NCBI GenBank assembly: GCA_001897425.1
Contig: MKSW01000038.1
Coordinates: 1-64,000 of the forward strand
DNA: 64,000 nt
Direction: 5' to 3'
Source: Actinobacteria bacterium 69-20
GTDB taxonomy: Bacteria > Actinomycetota > Actinomycetes > Mycobacteriales > Nakamurellaceae
In this document: piece after piece, positions 15,679-23,912 of the stretch
How the letters are laid out: each line of letters begins with the position of its first letter
Numbering within the stretch: position 1 is the first letter of the stretch
Notes under the pieces: model-generated
Database searches by the model: none
Told to the model about the DNA's origin: nothing
Seen by the model: the letters and a program-made list of their open reading frames with translations, nothing else
Program-made: the position numbers and the translations under genes

Positions 15679-16670
15679 ACAGCGGCGACTATGCGCTGCT
15701 CGCAACGGTTGTCCGGAACGGTTTCGAGGAGTCGCGGCACTTCGGCAGCCTGGTGGCGCTCGGGCCGGACGGGTCCGTAGTCGCGGAGCTCGGCGTGCCG
15801 CGGCAGGCGATCCTGCCGCGGTCGTCGGTAAAGCCGATCCAGGCGCTTGGGTCGCTTGAGTGCGGTGCGCCGCTGGCCGGCACGTACCTCGCGATCGCGG
15901 GCGGCAGCCACACCGGGGAGGACGAACACGTGCGGGTGGTCCGCGAGATCCTCGCCGCGGCCGGACTCGCCGAGGATGCCTTGCAATGCCCGCCGGACGA
16001 GCCGGAGAACGCCGAGACCAAGCGGCGACTGATCCGGGAAGGTGTTGCACCACAGCGTATTCGGATGAACTGCTCCGGCAAGCACGCGGGGATGCTGGCG
16101 GCCTGCGTCGCGTCCGGCTGGCCGACGGAAACCTACCGGGATCCGGAACACCCTCTGCAGCAACGGATTCGACATTCCTTGGAGGAGCGCGCGGGCGAGA
16201 AGGTGGCGGCGGTCGCGGTGGACGGCTGCGGAGCGCCGTTGTTCGGAGTGAGCCTGGTCGGGCTGGCGCGCGCGGTGCGAAGCCTTGTGGTCGAGGCTCC
16301 CGGTGCGGCCGGCCGGACTGTCGCCGACGCGATGCGCGAGAACCCGTACTACGTAGGCGGAACCGGTCACGTGAACACCCGCGTGATGCAGGGCATGCCG
16401 GGTGTGCTGTGCAAGGGCGGCGCGGAGGGGGTGATCGTCGCGGCCGCCGCATCCGGCTGCGCGGTCGCCGTCAAGGCGATCGACGGCAGCCCTCGGGCGA
16501 CGACCGCGATCGCGCTGGCGGCGCTCGAAGCCCTGGGCGAGGACACCAGCAGGGTCGCCGACCTGCGGGAGGTCCCGGTGCTGGGCGGCGGCGAGCCGGT
16601 CGGGGCGATCCAGGCGTCCCCGGCGATCGGCGCAGCGATCGCCGCGGCCGGATTCCCCCGCACCGCGTAG
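15675..16670 (+). CDS. Asparaginase II family protein (PF06089)
   Basis: The 331-residue protein is predicted to hydrolyse L-asparagine to aspartate and ammonia. It shows the PF06089 pattern: ESRHFGSLVALGPDGSVVAELG, PRSSVKPIQALG, AGGSHTGEDEHV, RMNCSGKHAGMLAACVASGW, DGCGAPLFGVSLVGLARA, NPYYVGGTGHVNT and KGGAEGV. This family (Rhizobium AnsA type) is unrelated to E. coli-type asparaginases. The gene is the last of the glu-type operon, consistent with amino acid nitrogen use. The start at ATG 15675 is preferred, as it begins the conserved part. Confidence 0.88.
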   Translation: MNSGDYALLATVVRNGFEESRHFGSLVALGPDGSVVAELGVPRQAILPRSSVKPIQALGSLECGAPLAGTYLAIAGGSHTGEDEHVRVVREILAAAGLAEDALQCPPDEPENAETKRRLIREGVAPQRIRMNCSGKHAGMLAACVASGWPTETYRDPEHPLQQRIRHSLEERAGEKVAAVAVDGCGAPLFGVSLVGLARAVRSLVVEAPGAAGRTVADAMRENPYYVGGTGHVNTRVMQGMPGVLCKGGAEGVIVAAAASGCAVAVKAIDGSPRATTAIALAALEALGEDTSRVADLREVPVLGGGEPVGAIQASPAIGAAIAAAGFPRTA

Positions 16671-16797
16671 CCCGACCCCGAGTGCGCCCGCGACGGGGCA
16701 CCGGCCTTGGGCACCGAACGGACCCCGCAAGTAGTACTCGGTGCCGGAAGCTATTGCCCAGTCGGGGATTTCAGAGCGACGAACGAAGGGACATGCG

Positions 16798-17586
16798 ATG
16801 CCGGTGCGGATCGAAGTGTGCGTCGACTCCGCGGTCGGAACATGGGCCGTCGAACGGACCGGCGCGGACCGCGCGGAACTGTGCGGCGCGCTCATCGTCG
16901 GCGGGCTGACGCCGTCGATCGGCACCGTGCTCGCCGCCGTGTCACGGGTCGAGCGCATCGGCGTGCAGGTGCTGATCCGGCCGCGGGACGGAGATTTCGT
17001 CTTCTCGCCGACCGAGATCGACGTCATGCTCGCGGATATCGAGCGCGTACAACGCGAAACCGCCGGCGCCGCAGTGGACGTCGGTTTCGTGATCGGCGCG
17101 CTCACCGATCGGTTCGAGATCGACCGGGCCGTCACCGCCGAGCTCGCCACTGCCTGCGGCGCCGCGCCGATCACCTTTCACCGCGCCTTCGACCTCACCG
17201 AGAACCTGGACCGCTCGCTGGATGCGCTGATCGACCTCGGCATCACGCGTGTGCTCACGGGCGGCGGCGTGCAGCGCGCGCTGGAGGGCGCCCCGACGTT
17301 GGCGCGGCTGGTCGAGCGGGCAGCGGGCCGGATCGTCGTCATGCCCGGCGGGTCCGTCCGGCCGGACAATGCCGCGGCCCTGGTGGCAGCGACAGGCGCC
17401 AGCGAACTCCACTTCCGGCCCGTGACGCCCGAGCGGAACCTGCGCCCGCCGCATCGCGCGGAGGTAAGGATGTCTTCGCGTCACGCCCCGGACGAGGATC
17501 ATCGCGAGGTGACCTCCGAGCCGATGATCAGCGAGATGCTCGCCGCTGTCGCACCTCTCACCCCGGAGCCGCCATCCCGAGTATGA
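16798..17586 (+). CDS. cutC: CutC-family copper homeostasis protein
   Basis: The 262-residue TIM-barrel protein shows the CutC pattern: EVCVDSAVGTWAVERTGADR, AELCGALIVGGLTPSIG, VLIRPRDGDFVFSPTEIDVM, DVGFVIGALT, ITFHRAFDLT and RVLTGGGVQRALEGAPTLARLV. The family was linked to copper tolerance in E. coli, but the reaction is unknown. ATG at 16798 follows GAAGGGACATGCG. The last ~45 residues are a polar tail not typical of the family. The stop is followed at once by TATGATGCCGTAC, a possible degenerate copy of the dispersed motif. Confidence 0.88.
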   Translation: MPVRIEVCVDSAVGTWAVERTGADRAELCGALIVGGLTPSIGTVLAAVSRVERIGVQVLIRPRDGDFVFSPTEIDVMLADIERVQRETAGAAVDVGFVIGALTDRFEIDRAVTAELATACGAAPITFHRAFDLTENLDRSLDALIDLGITRVLTGGGVQRALEGAPTLARLVERAAGRIVVMPGGSVRPDNAAALVAATGASELHFRPVTPERNLRPPHRAEVRMSSRHAPDEDHREVTSEPMISEMLAAVAPLTPEPPSRV

Positions 17587-17625
17587 TGCCGTACCGGCCG
17601 CTGCCGTTCGCGTGACCGCGGGGGG

Positions 17626-18105
17626 CTACTCGCCGGGCGGGAAATTCGGCCCGGTGCCGGCCAGGATCAGCGAGACCTCGACAGCGCGGGCCAAGCCGCC
17701 CTCCGCGGTCGCCGCCATCCTGGCCATCGACCGGACGATGTCGCACATCTCGATGAGTTCGGCGAGCGCCCCGTCGAGCAGATCATCGGCATGCAGCAGC
17801 ACGACCACCGCGAACGGGGCATCGGCCGTCGCGATCGCCGACCACAGGTGGTCCTCCAGCGCCGACCACTTGTCGGCGGCGTTCGGCGCACGCTCGACTC
17901 CTAGGGCTTCGGTGACACGGCGGAAGAACCGTGGCTTGTCGTCCACTCCGGCGACGTCGATCTCCAGGAGCCTGATCCGGTCGTGGCGGAGTTCGGGCCG
18001 CCACCGCGCGGCGTATACCGCCTGGTCGACCAGGGTCACCACCCCGTCCATCGGGACCGGGAGCGTCTCGAGTTCCACGCTGGCATCGCTACCGTCGGCC
18101 ATCAA
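17626..18105 (-). CDS. Barstar-like immunity protein
   Basis: The 159-residue protein contains RLLEIDVAGVDDKPRFFRRV, then TEALGVERAPNAADKWSALEDHLWS and FAVVVLLHADDLL. This matches the barstar fold: a beta strand, a helix with the binding-loop region, and a conserved W/D-A-L-x-D-x-L patch. Barstar proteins plug the active site of extracellular guanyl-specific RNases. The ATG is 9 bp downstream of the stop of the RNase-toxin gene, and it has no signal peptide, as expected for a cytosolic inhibitor. Function as immunity to the neighbouring toxin is inferred from fold and position. Confidence 0.75.
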   Translation of the reverse strand: MMADGSDASVELETLPVPMDGVVTLVDQAVYAARWRPELRHDRIRLLEIDVAGVDDKPRFFRRVTEALGVERAPNAADKWSALEDHLWSAIATADAPFAVVVLLHADDLLDGALAELIEMCDIVRSMARMAATAEGGLARAVEVSLILAGTGPNFPPGE

Positions 18106-18114
18106 TCCCTGCCC

Positions 18115-19857
18115 TCACTCGGTGATCAGCACGAACGGCGGGCTGCCGTTCTCCCCGTAATGCGTCCATGTGTAGTACTTCCGTCCGGTGGCCTGGTGCA
18201 CCACGATCCGCCGGTCGCCGTGATACGTCGTACTCGCGGGATCCTTCTCCACGTAGTACTCCAGGTACCCGCCGGAACCGCGACTACCCGGCAGATCGCC
18301 GTCCCGGTTGTTGTGCGGGTAGGCCCAGCGCTTGCCGTTGTTGTGCGTCAGCACCGCTACTGTGCCGGCCTTGATCGCATCCAGCGTCGCCTGGACACCC
18401 TCCTTCTCGCCGGGGCCGGTCAGCTCCGACACCTTCTTCTCGGCGATGACGGTCTCGTTGCCGGCGAGCAGGCCCTTGTCCAGTCGCTCCTTGCGGAGCT
18501 TGCGAGCGGCATCCTTCTTCGCCAATGCGTCCTTGGTCGCCGCGGCAGCTGCTTCGGACGCCTTCTCCTTGCTCGCCTGTTCCTTGAGATCCTTGTCCTG
18601 GTACTCCTCGAGGCGCGTCTCGAGGAAAGCGAGCGCCGGCTTGCTGCTGGATTCCGCGGTGTCGCGAATCTTCACCCAGCCCTGCTTCTTGTGCTCGGCA
18701 ATGGTTTCCGTCATGAAATTCTTGCGCTCGGGATTGGTGAGGTTGGCGGTCTCGGCCTCGACCTTTGCCAGCCGCGAGGCATACCCGCGAGCGAGGTCGA
18801 CCACTGCGAGGAAGTCCGTCACCTGCCTGGCGATGGTCGGCCATTCCTGATTCGCCATCGCGGTGTCGAGCGCCTTGCGGCGCTCGGCCAGATCGGTGGG
18901 CCGGTGGTAGTCGGGATACGTGTCGACCGCGGCGATGTCGGATTCCCGGCCCGCCAGCTTGGCCTGCGCATTGGTCAAGGCCGCCGTGCTCGCGGACTCG
19001 ACGTGGCCCAGGGCAGCCAGCGCCTCCTTCCAGTTCTTGGCGTCCAAGGCCGCTACGAACTGGGACATCTCGAAAGACTCATCCGGCGTGCCCATCGCCG
19101 CGCGACCATGCTTCAGCACCGTAGCCATGCTCTTGGACTTGCTTTCCACCGACTGCTTCGCCTGCTGGATTTCCAGGCCGGCAGCCCGATTCCGCTTCGC
19201 AAGGTCGGTGTCGTAGCTCTCCCGCGCCTCGGCACGGCGCTTCCGGCGCTCATCTTTAAGGTGCTGGGTCGTATCGAAATCGGGGCCCCGCTCGGCCTTC
19301 TTCCCGAGCATCTGCTCCAAACCCGTGCGGTCGCCGCCGCCCGTCACCACCTCCTGCGCGCGAGCCGAATCAACACTCGAACGAACCGACTTGCGGACCC
19401 GGTTGTCGGCGATCTTCCGCGTCGCCCGTAGCTCGGCCATCGGACGCGCCTGCGGACCCTTCGCCTGCCGCGCGCCGACGAACTTCTCCAGTGCCGAATG
19501 GTCCTTGCCCGACACGAGCCGATCCAGCGACAGGTTCTGAACCTCCGCGTCCCGCTTGCCCTCGGCGGCGTCGAAGACGTCCTCCTCGGCCTCGGCGTCG
19601 AGCATCACCCGGCGCAGCACACCGGGCGACGGGGACGCCGGAGCCTGGGGGTCTCCGGTGGATCGGCGCAAGACGTCTCGCCGGGACGGAGCGTCACCGG
19701 CCGCCGCGCCCAGCAGTTGGTGTCCGCCAGAGCCACCCAGCAACGGCGCGGGCTGGAAACCCACCACTGTCGTCGGCGCGATTGCTGCGGGCTCGTCGAC
19801 CGCGACTGTCTGCGAGACACCTTCCATGCGACGAACCGGGCGACCGTGCATCGTCAT
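18115..19857 (-). CDS. Polymorphic toxin with C-terminal RNase N1/T1-like domain
   Basis: The 580-residue protein ends in a ~100-residue guanyl-specific ribonuclease domain (about 473-580). It shows RWAYPHNNRDGDLPGS, GGYLEYYVEKDP, HGDRRIV and KYYTWTHYG. By comparison with RNase Sa the catalytic Glu, Arg and His would be E533, R549/R550 and H566; all are present, so the domain looks active. Residues 1-90 are low complexity, and 90-470 are charged helical/coiled-coil (KKQGWVKIRDTAESSSKPAL). There is no signal peptide or recognised WXG, LXG or DUF4157 export module, so the delivery route is unknown. The ATG at 19857 has GGAG 5 bp upstream. The longer frame to 21078 overlaps psd and pssA and is rejected. 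Confidence 0.75.
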   Translation of the reverse strand: MTMHGRPVRRMEGVSQTVAVDEPAAIAPTTVVGFQPAPLLGGSGGHQLLGAAAGDAPSRRDVLRRSTGDPQAPASPSPGVLRRVMLDAEAEEDVFDAAEGKRDAEVQNLSLDRLVSGKDHSALEKFVGARQAKGPQARPMAELRATRKIADNRVRKSVRSSVDSARAQEVVTGGGDRTGLEQMLGKKAERGPDFDTTQHLKDERRKRRAEARESYDTDLAKRNRAAGLEIQQAKQSVESKSKSMATVLKHGRAAMGTPDESFEMSQFVAALDAKNWKEALAALGHVESASTAALTNAQAKLAGRESDIAAVDTYPDYHRPTDLAERRKALDTAMANQEWPTIARQVTDFLAVVDLARGYASRLAKVEAETANLTNPERKNFMTETIAEHKKQGWVKIRDTAESSSKPALAFLETRLEEYQDKDLKEQASKEKASEAAAAATKDALAKKDAARKLRKERLDKGLLAGNETVIAEKKVSELTGPGEKEGVQATLDAIKAGTVAVLTHNNGKRWAYPHNNRDGDLPGSRGSGGYLEYYVEKDPASTTYHGDRRIVVHQATGRKYYTWTHYGENGSPPFVLITE

Positions 19858-20133
19858 CAGGGCTCCGATCCCGAGCGTGTGCATCCACGGTACGCCCCGC
19901 GGCCGGGTCCGGCGTGACGAACTTCGATCGCGAGGCACCTCGGCCGCCGCACGAGATGCGTCGGTCGCAGCCACAGCGCCACGCTTGCCGGCCGCCGGAC
20001 GTCGCGGGGTCGCGGCGTGGCCACCTTGGGCCGAACGCGGGCATCCACCGTCGGCCGCGGGCGCTACGGTGGAGCACGCACAGTTTGGTGACCGGACGTA
20101 CCCGGTCGCAGTTCCGGAAGGACGAACCGCTCG
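19858..20133. other. Divergent promoter region, toxin and psd
   Basis: The 276-bp gap separates the divergent toxin and psd starts. I see no gene; psd has its own ribosome site (GGAAGGAC) 10 bp before the ATG, so its promoter must be here. No convincing -10/-35 pair was chosen for either direction. Confidence 0.4.
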
Positions 20134-20871
20134 ATGACGACGCCTGCCGCGCAGGCCGCACACATGGCGCGCCTGGTGCACGCGGCGGTTCCGCGCATCC
20201 ACCCCGGCGGCCGCGCCGTGATCGCCGCGGTGTGGGGCGGCTCCTGGATCGCGGGCGCCCTGCTCCGGCTGGTCGGGCTGCGGCGAGCCTCGCGCACCGT
20301 GCGGCGAGCGGGCCTGGTGGCGACGGCGGGCTCGGCCCTGTTCTTCCGGGTGCCGACGCGGGTGCCGCCGGACGATCCATCGCTCGTCGTGGCGCCGGCG
20401 GACGGGGTCGTTTCGCTGATCACCGAGGCGGCGCCGCCCGCGGAGACCGGCCTCGGGAGCGACCTGCGGACACGGGTGTCCATCTTCCTGTCCGTGCTCG
20501 ACGTGCATGTGCAATTCGCGCCGGTGGCGGGATTCGTCCGCGCGGCGCACTACCACCCGGGGCAGTTCTTCTCCGCAGATCTCGACAAGGCCTCCGAGGC
20601 GAACGAGCGCAACTCGTTGGTGATCCGGCCTGCCGCCGGTGGCAACGATCTCGTGGTCACCCAGATCGCCGGCCTGATCGCGCGACGCATCGTCTGCGAT
20701 GTGTCCGCCGGGGAGGACCTTGCCGTCGGCCAGGTGTACGGACTCATCAGGTTCGGGTCGCGACTGGACGTCTACCTGCCGCGCGGGGCAGAGGTGGCGG
20801 TGCGACTCGGCCAGCGCGCCGTCGGCGGGGAGACCGCGATCGCCCGGCTGCCCGGAGCGCACCATGCCTGA
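20134..20871 (+). CDS. psd: Phosphatidylserine decarboxylase
   Basis: The enzyme converts phosphatidylserine to phosphatidylethanolamine. The 245-residue proenzyme has an N-terminal hydrophobic segment, APADGVVSLI, LSVLDVHVQFAPVAGFV with the catalytic His, NERNSLVI and the self-cleavage site LIRFGSR near the C-terminus. Cleavage between Gly and Ser generates the pyruvoyl group. It is the short archaeal/mycobacterial type. The ATG follows GGAAGGAC. It is followed by pssA on the same strand, with a dispersed-motif copy between, so synthesis and decarboxylation of PS are encoded together. Confidence 0.93.
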   Translation: MTTPAAQAAHMARLVHAAVPRIHPGGRAVIAAVWGGSWIAGALLRLVGLRRASRTVRRAGLVATAGSALFFRVPTRVPPDDPSLVVAPADGVVSLITEAAPPAETGLGSDLRTRVSIFLSVLDVHVQFAPVAGFVRAAHYHPGQFFSADLDKASEANERNSLVIRPAAGGNDLVVTQIAGLIARRIVCDVSAGEDLAVGQVYGLIRFGSRLDVYLPRGAEVAVRLGQRAVGGETAIARLPGAHHA

Positions 20872-20884
20872 GAACTGCGTCATA
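20872..20884 (+). repeat. Dispersed motif copy (one mismatch)
   Basis: GAACTGCGTCATA immediately follows the psd stop and lies before pssA. It continues as CCCGAAACCGGG, an extension also partly seen at 63483. Confidence 0.65.
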
Positions 20885-20967
20885 CCCGAAACCGGGCCCG
20901 GGCACGATCGAGTTCCGGCTCCCGGGGCGGCTCTCGACCGCAGCAGAACCGCGGGGGCCGGGCGTTG

Positions 20968-21879
20968 ATGGCGACTGTTCCGGGCGTGCGGTTCCTGCCG
21001 AATGCCATTACCGTGCTGGCCGTCTCCTCGGGGCTGACGGCCGTCGCGTTCGCGTTGCAGACGTCGCTGCCGCACCACTTCACCTACTCGATCGGTGCGA
21101 TCGCGGCGGCGGCGATCCTCGACTCGCTGGACGGGCCGGCCGCGCGGCTGCTGCGCTCACAGAGTCGCGTCGGGGCGGAGCTCGATTCGCTGTCGGATGC
21201 GATCTCGTTCGGGGTGGCGCCGGCGCTGTTGCTCTACATCTGGATGCTGCAGGGTCAGCCGCTCGGCTGGGTCGCCTGTCTGGTGTACGCGGTGTGTACG
21301 GTGCTGCGGCTCGCCCGGTTCAACTCACTGCTGGACACCGCGCCGAAGCCCTGGGCGAAGGGCTTCTTCACCGGAGTGCCGTCGCCGGCCGGGGCGCTGC
21401 TGGCGACCATGCCGCTGCTCGCGGACATCCGTTTCGGATCCGGCTTCTGGACCGAGCCGTGGGTGGTGGGCGTCTGGGCGATCCTGATGGGGTTCCTCAT
21501 GGTGTCGCGGCTGCCGACGATCGCGCTGAAATCGGTGCGGGTGGCGCCGAAGCTGATCGTTCCGATGCTGGTGCTGCTGGTGGTGGGCGTGGCGGCGCTG
21601 TTCTACGAGCCGCACCTGATCCTGCTGCTCGGGCTGGTGGTGTACCTGCTGCACCTGCCCTACGCGGCGTGGAAGTACCAGCATCTGCGGCGGCATCCGG
21701 AGCTGTGGGATTCGAACGCCCGGCGCGAGGTGGCGCGCGCGGCGCGGCGGCTGCGGCGGTCGTCGCGGCTAAGGGTGCACCGGCGCGTCGCGGGGCGCGC
21801 GTCGGACGGCACGCCGCTGCCGCGTCAGCGGCGTTTGGGCCGATTGAGATCGGTACGGGTGCCCCGGCGCAAGCGGTGA
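20968..21879 (+). CDS. pssA: CDP-diacylglycerol-serine O-phosphatidyltransferase
   Basis: This membrane enzyme makes phosphatidylserine from CDP-diacylglycerol and serine. The 303-residue protein has several TM helices and the full CDP-alcohol phosphotransferase motif D-G-x2-A-R-x8-G-x3-D-x3-D at residues about 53-75 (DGPAAR ... G ... D ... D). The C-terminal ~55 residues are a very basic Arg-rich tail. The start ATG is 97 bp after psd; a TTG sits one codon upstream. Its product is the substrate of the psd enzyme. Confidence 0.93.
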   Translation: MATVPGVRFLPNAITVLAVSSGLTAVAFALQTSLPHHFTYSIGAIAAAAILDSLDGPAARLLRSQSRVGAELDSLSDAISFGVAPALLLYIWMLQGQPLGWVACLVYAVCTVLRLARFNSLLDTAPKPWAKGFFTGVPSPAGALLATMPLLADIRFGSGFWTEPWVVGVWAILMGFLMVSRLPTIALKSVRVAPKLIVPMLVLLVVGVAALFYEPHLILLLGLVVYLLHLPYAAWKYQHLRRHPELWDSNARREVARAARRLRRSSRLRVHRRVAGRASDGTPLPRQRRLGRLRSVRVPRRKR

Positions 21880-21924
21880 CGGTGCGATGAACGGTGAACG
21901 TGCGGCGCGTCCGGCAGCGAATCC

Positions 21925-22221
21925 TTACAGCTGAATGCCGAGACGGCGTGCCGCGCGGGTCTTCTGGCGATTGGCCCGCAGCCTGCGGAGCCGCCGCACC
22001 AGAAGCGGCTCGGCGGCCAGTGCGGCCGGATTGTCGATGACCTGGTTGAGTACCTGGTAATAGCGGGTGGGCGACAGATCGAACATCTCGCGGATGGCCT
22101 GCTCCTTGCTCCCCGCGTACAGCCACCACTGGCGTTCGAACTGCAGGATGTCCAGGTCGCGCCTCGTGACACCCTCGGGTACGGGCAGGTCGACGTGCGC
22201 CTGCGCGCTCGCAGCGTCCAT
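21925..22221 (-). CDS. DUF3263 domain protein
   Basis: The 98-residue protein matches DUF3263: VTRRDLDILQFERQWWLYAG, then SKEQAIREMFDLSPTRYYQV and NQVIDNPAALAAEPLLVRRL. The middle resembles a helix-turn-helix and the C-terminus is very basic, so it may bind nucleic acid. These proteins are conserved in Mycobacteriales with no known function. It is convergent with pssA. Confidence 0.85.
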   Translation of the reverse strand: MDAASAQAHVDLPVPEGVTRRDLDILQFERQWWLYAGSKEQAIREMFDLSPTRYYQVLNQVIDNPAALAAEPLLVRRLRRLRANRQKTRAARRLGIQL

Positions 22222-22506
22222 CCGGTGATCCTCCTACCGGTCCGTTCGAGGTGTACCGGCCGAGCCCGACACGGCCGCCTCGCGTGCCTGCCTCGCCGAT
22301 GGCGCGGAAGCGAATCACAAGGATGTCATTCGGTGGCCGACATCATCAGATCACGCCACGGGCGCGAGGTCCAGTTCGCCCCGCCGTGTCTCGCATAACA
22401 CGCCGTGACCTGCCGCGATTGTCGTGCCGAGTGTTCCGTTTGTTCCGAATATGACGAGCGTTGCTGCTGTTATCAGCCTTACTTGTGTTGTCGCACGATA
22501 CTGCTG
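22222..22506. other. Intergenic stretch without a clear gene
   Basis: The 285-bp gap lies between two minus-strand genes. It ends with a less GC-rich stretch and contains ATATGACGAGCGTTG at about 22449, a poor resemblance to the dispersed motif. No hairpin or reading frame stands out. Confidence 0.35.
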
Positions 22507-23664
22507 TTACTGATGCGGTGCCGACCCCGTCGCGCCGGCGCCGGTGCCTGCGGCCGGTGTGGCCGCGGTCCCCTGGTCCGACGGGGCGCTCGTCGCGGGC
22601 GTGTCCGTGGCTCCCGTCGGTGCCGTCGGTGCCGTCGCGCTGCTCGGCCTGGTCGGGGCCGCCGCGTCGGACGGGGCGGCGGGCTGCGTGGACGGCATGG
22701 GCGGGGCCGCGCTGCCGGTAACGTTGGCACCGCCCGGCTGCGCCGGTGCGGTCGGGTCGATAGTCGTTGTCGCGGTGCTGGTTTCGGTGACGACGGCGGT
22801 GTGGGTGCTGGTCGCGGTGCTCACCGATGTCGCCCCTGTCCCGCCTGAGGAGCCGGACGAACCGGTGGCGGCACCGGTCGTCGTCGCCGCGGGCACCGGG
22901 TTCTGCGCCGGTCGGCCGCTGTCGGGGCTCCCGACGGACGCACCGCCCAGCACGCTCAGACCCCCGGGTGCACCGCCGGAGAGCGGCGCTCCCTTCGCGG
23001 ACTCGATGCCGGTGACCAGCACCAGCGCCAACGCGAACGCCACGGCACTGCCCAGGACGCCCGCGAGCACGCCGCGCCAGTTGCTGCGCACCGGGCCGCC
23101 CTCGTGCGCCTTACGGGTGCTGAGCGAGACGCGCGGTGTGCGCGGTTCGCGCGGTGAGGCGGGCGGCCGTGGCGACCATGGCCACTGCGAACTCCGCGGG
23201 CTGCGCGGCGACGGCCCTGCGTGGACGAGGGCGGTCGGCGATCCGGTGACCACATATGCAGACATTGACTGTTCTCGCGCGGAGTGCAACCGGTGCTTGG
23301 TCGCGGCAACGGAGTGCGCGTAGAGGGCGGCCACCAGGTTGTAGGCGACCGCACCGACCGCCGCCCCCAGCACCGTGCCGGCCACGCCGAGTGTCGATCC
23401 GAGCAGCGCCGAAGACATCGACGCGACCACAGCGGTCGTGATCTGGGTGGCCGAGATCGTGAGCCGGGGAGCTTCTTCGCCGGTCGCGGCACCCGCGGCG
23501 GAGTCCGCGCCGGCACCGGGGTCAGTCTGGGAAACGATGCCCGCGACGGTCGCATCGCCGGTGCCGGAGAACCTGTCGGCACCGGGGACGGAGTCCCGAT
23601 CGGAATCGGTGTCGGTGCGGGAGCCGAGATTGCTGCCGGTGTCGGCGTCACGGGTCTTCGTCAC
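22507..23664 (-). CDS. Membrane protein with Thr/Pro/Ala-rich external tail
   Basis: The 385-residue protein starts at GTG (VTKTRDADTGSNLG). Residues 1-75 are acidic and polar. A hydrophobic segment of about 75-115 contains SSALLGSTLGVAGTVLGAAV. A second helix, near 200-225, is GVLAGVLGSAVAFALALVLV. The remaining ~155 residues are Thr, Ser, Ala and Pro-rich and presumably lie outside the cell. I recognise no enzymatic domain. The first hydrophobic region and AYNLVAALYAHSVAATKHRL are the most family-like parts. Confidence 0.65.
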   Translation of the reverse strand: MTKTRDADTGSNLGSRTDTDSDRDSVPGADRFSGTGDATVAGIVSQTDPGAGADSAAGAATGEEAPRLTISATQITTAVVASMSSALLGSTLGVAGTVLGAAVGAVAYNLVAALYAHSVAATKHRLHSAREQSMSAYVVTGSPTALVHAGPSPRSPRSSQWPWSPRPPASPREPRTPRVSLSTRKAHEGGPVRSNWRGVLAGVLGSAVAFALALVLVTGIESAKGAPLSGGAPGGLSVLGGASVGSPDSGRPAQNPVPAATTTGAATGSSGSSGGTGATSVSTATSTHTAVVTETSTATTTIDPTAPAQPGGANVTGSAAPPMPSTQPAAPSDAAAPTRPSSATAPTAPTGATDTPATSAPSDQGTAATPAAGTGAGATGSAPHQ

Positions 23665-23912
23665 GGTGGTGGTTCCGATCGCTGTGCAGGTTGGTGTGGT
23701 CCGATCGGGCCGGAGCCGGCCCGCATTGTGAAGGACGCCTCCACACCGAATCCGTTGCCCCGGCGCAGGCTCCCGTGCACGACGTCACATCCGTCAGGAC
23801 CCGGTAAAGCCGCGGCCGCACCGGCCCCGCCCACCGCGGCGAGAGCGCGACAGCTCAGCGGCAGTTCCAGCGACGGCCGCAGCGGCAGCTCAGCACCAGC
23901 CTTGAGCCGGCC

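Noticed and set aside
16708..16745. GGCACCGA/TCGGTGCC inverted repeat after the asparaginase gene as a terminator
   Set aside because: Only 8 bp with a 22-bp spacer and no U-tract; too weak to list.
18115..21078. A 987-codon minus-strand frame covering the toxin and beyond
   Set aside because: The part beyond 19857 lies opposite psd and pssA, which have clear domains and normal codon use. The toxin start with GGAG at 19857 is preferred.
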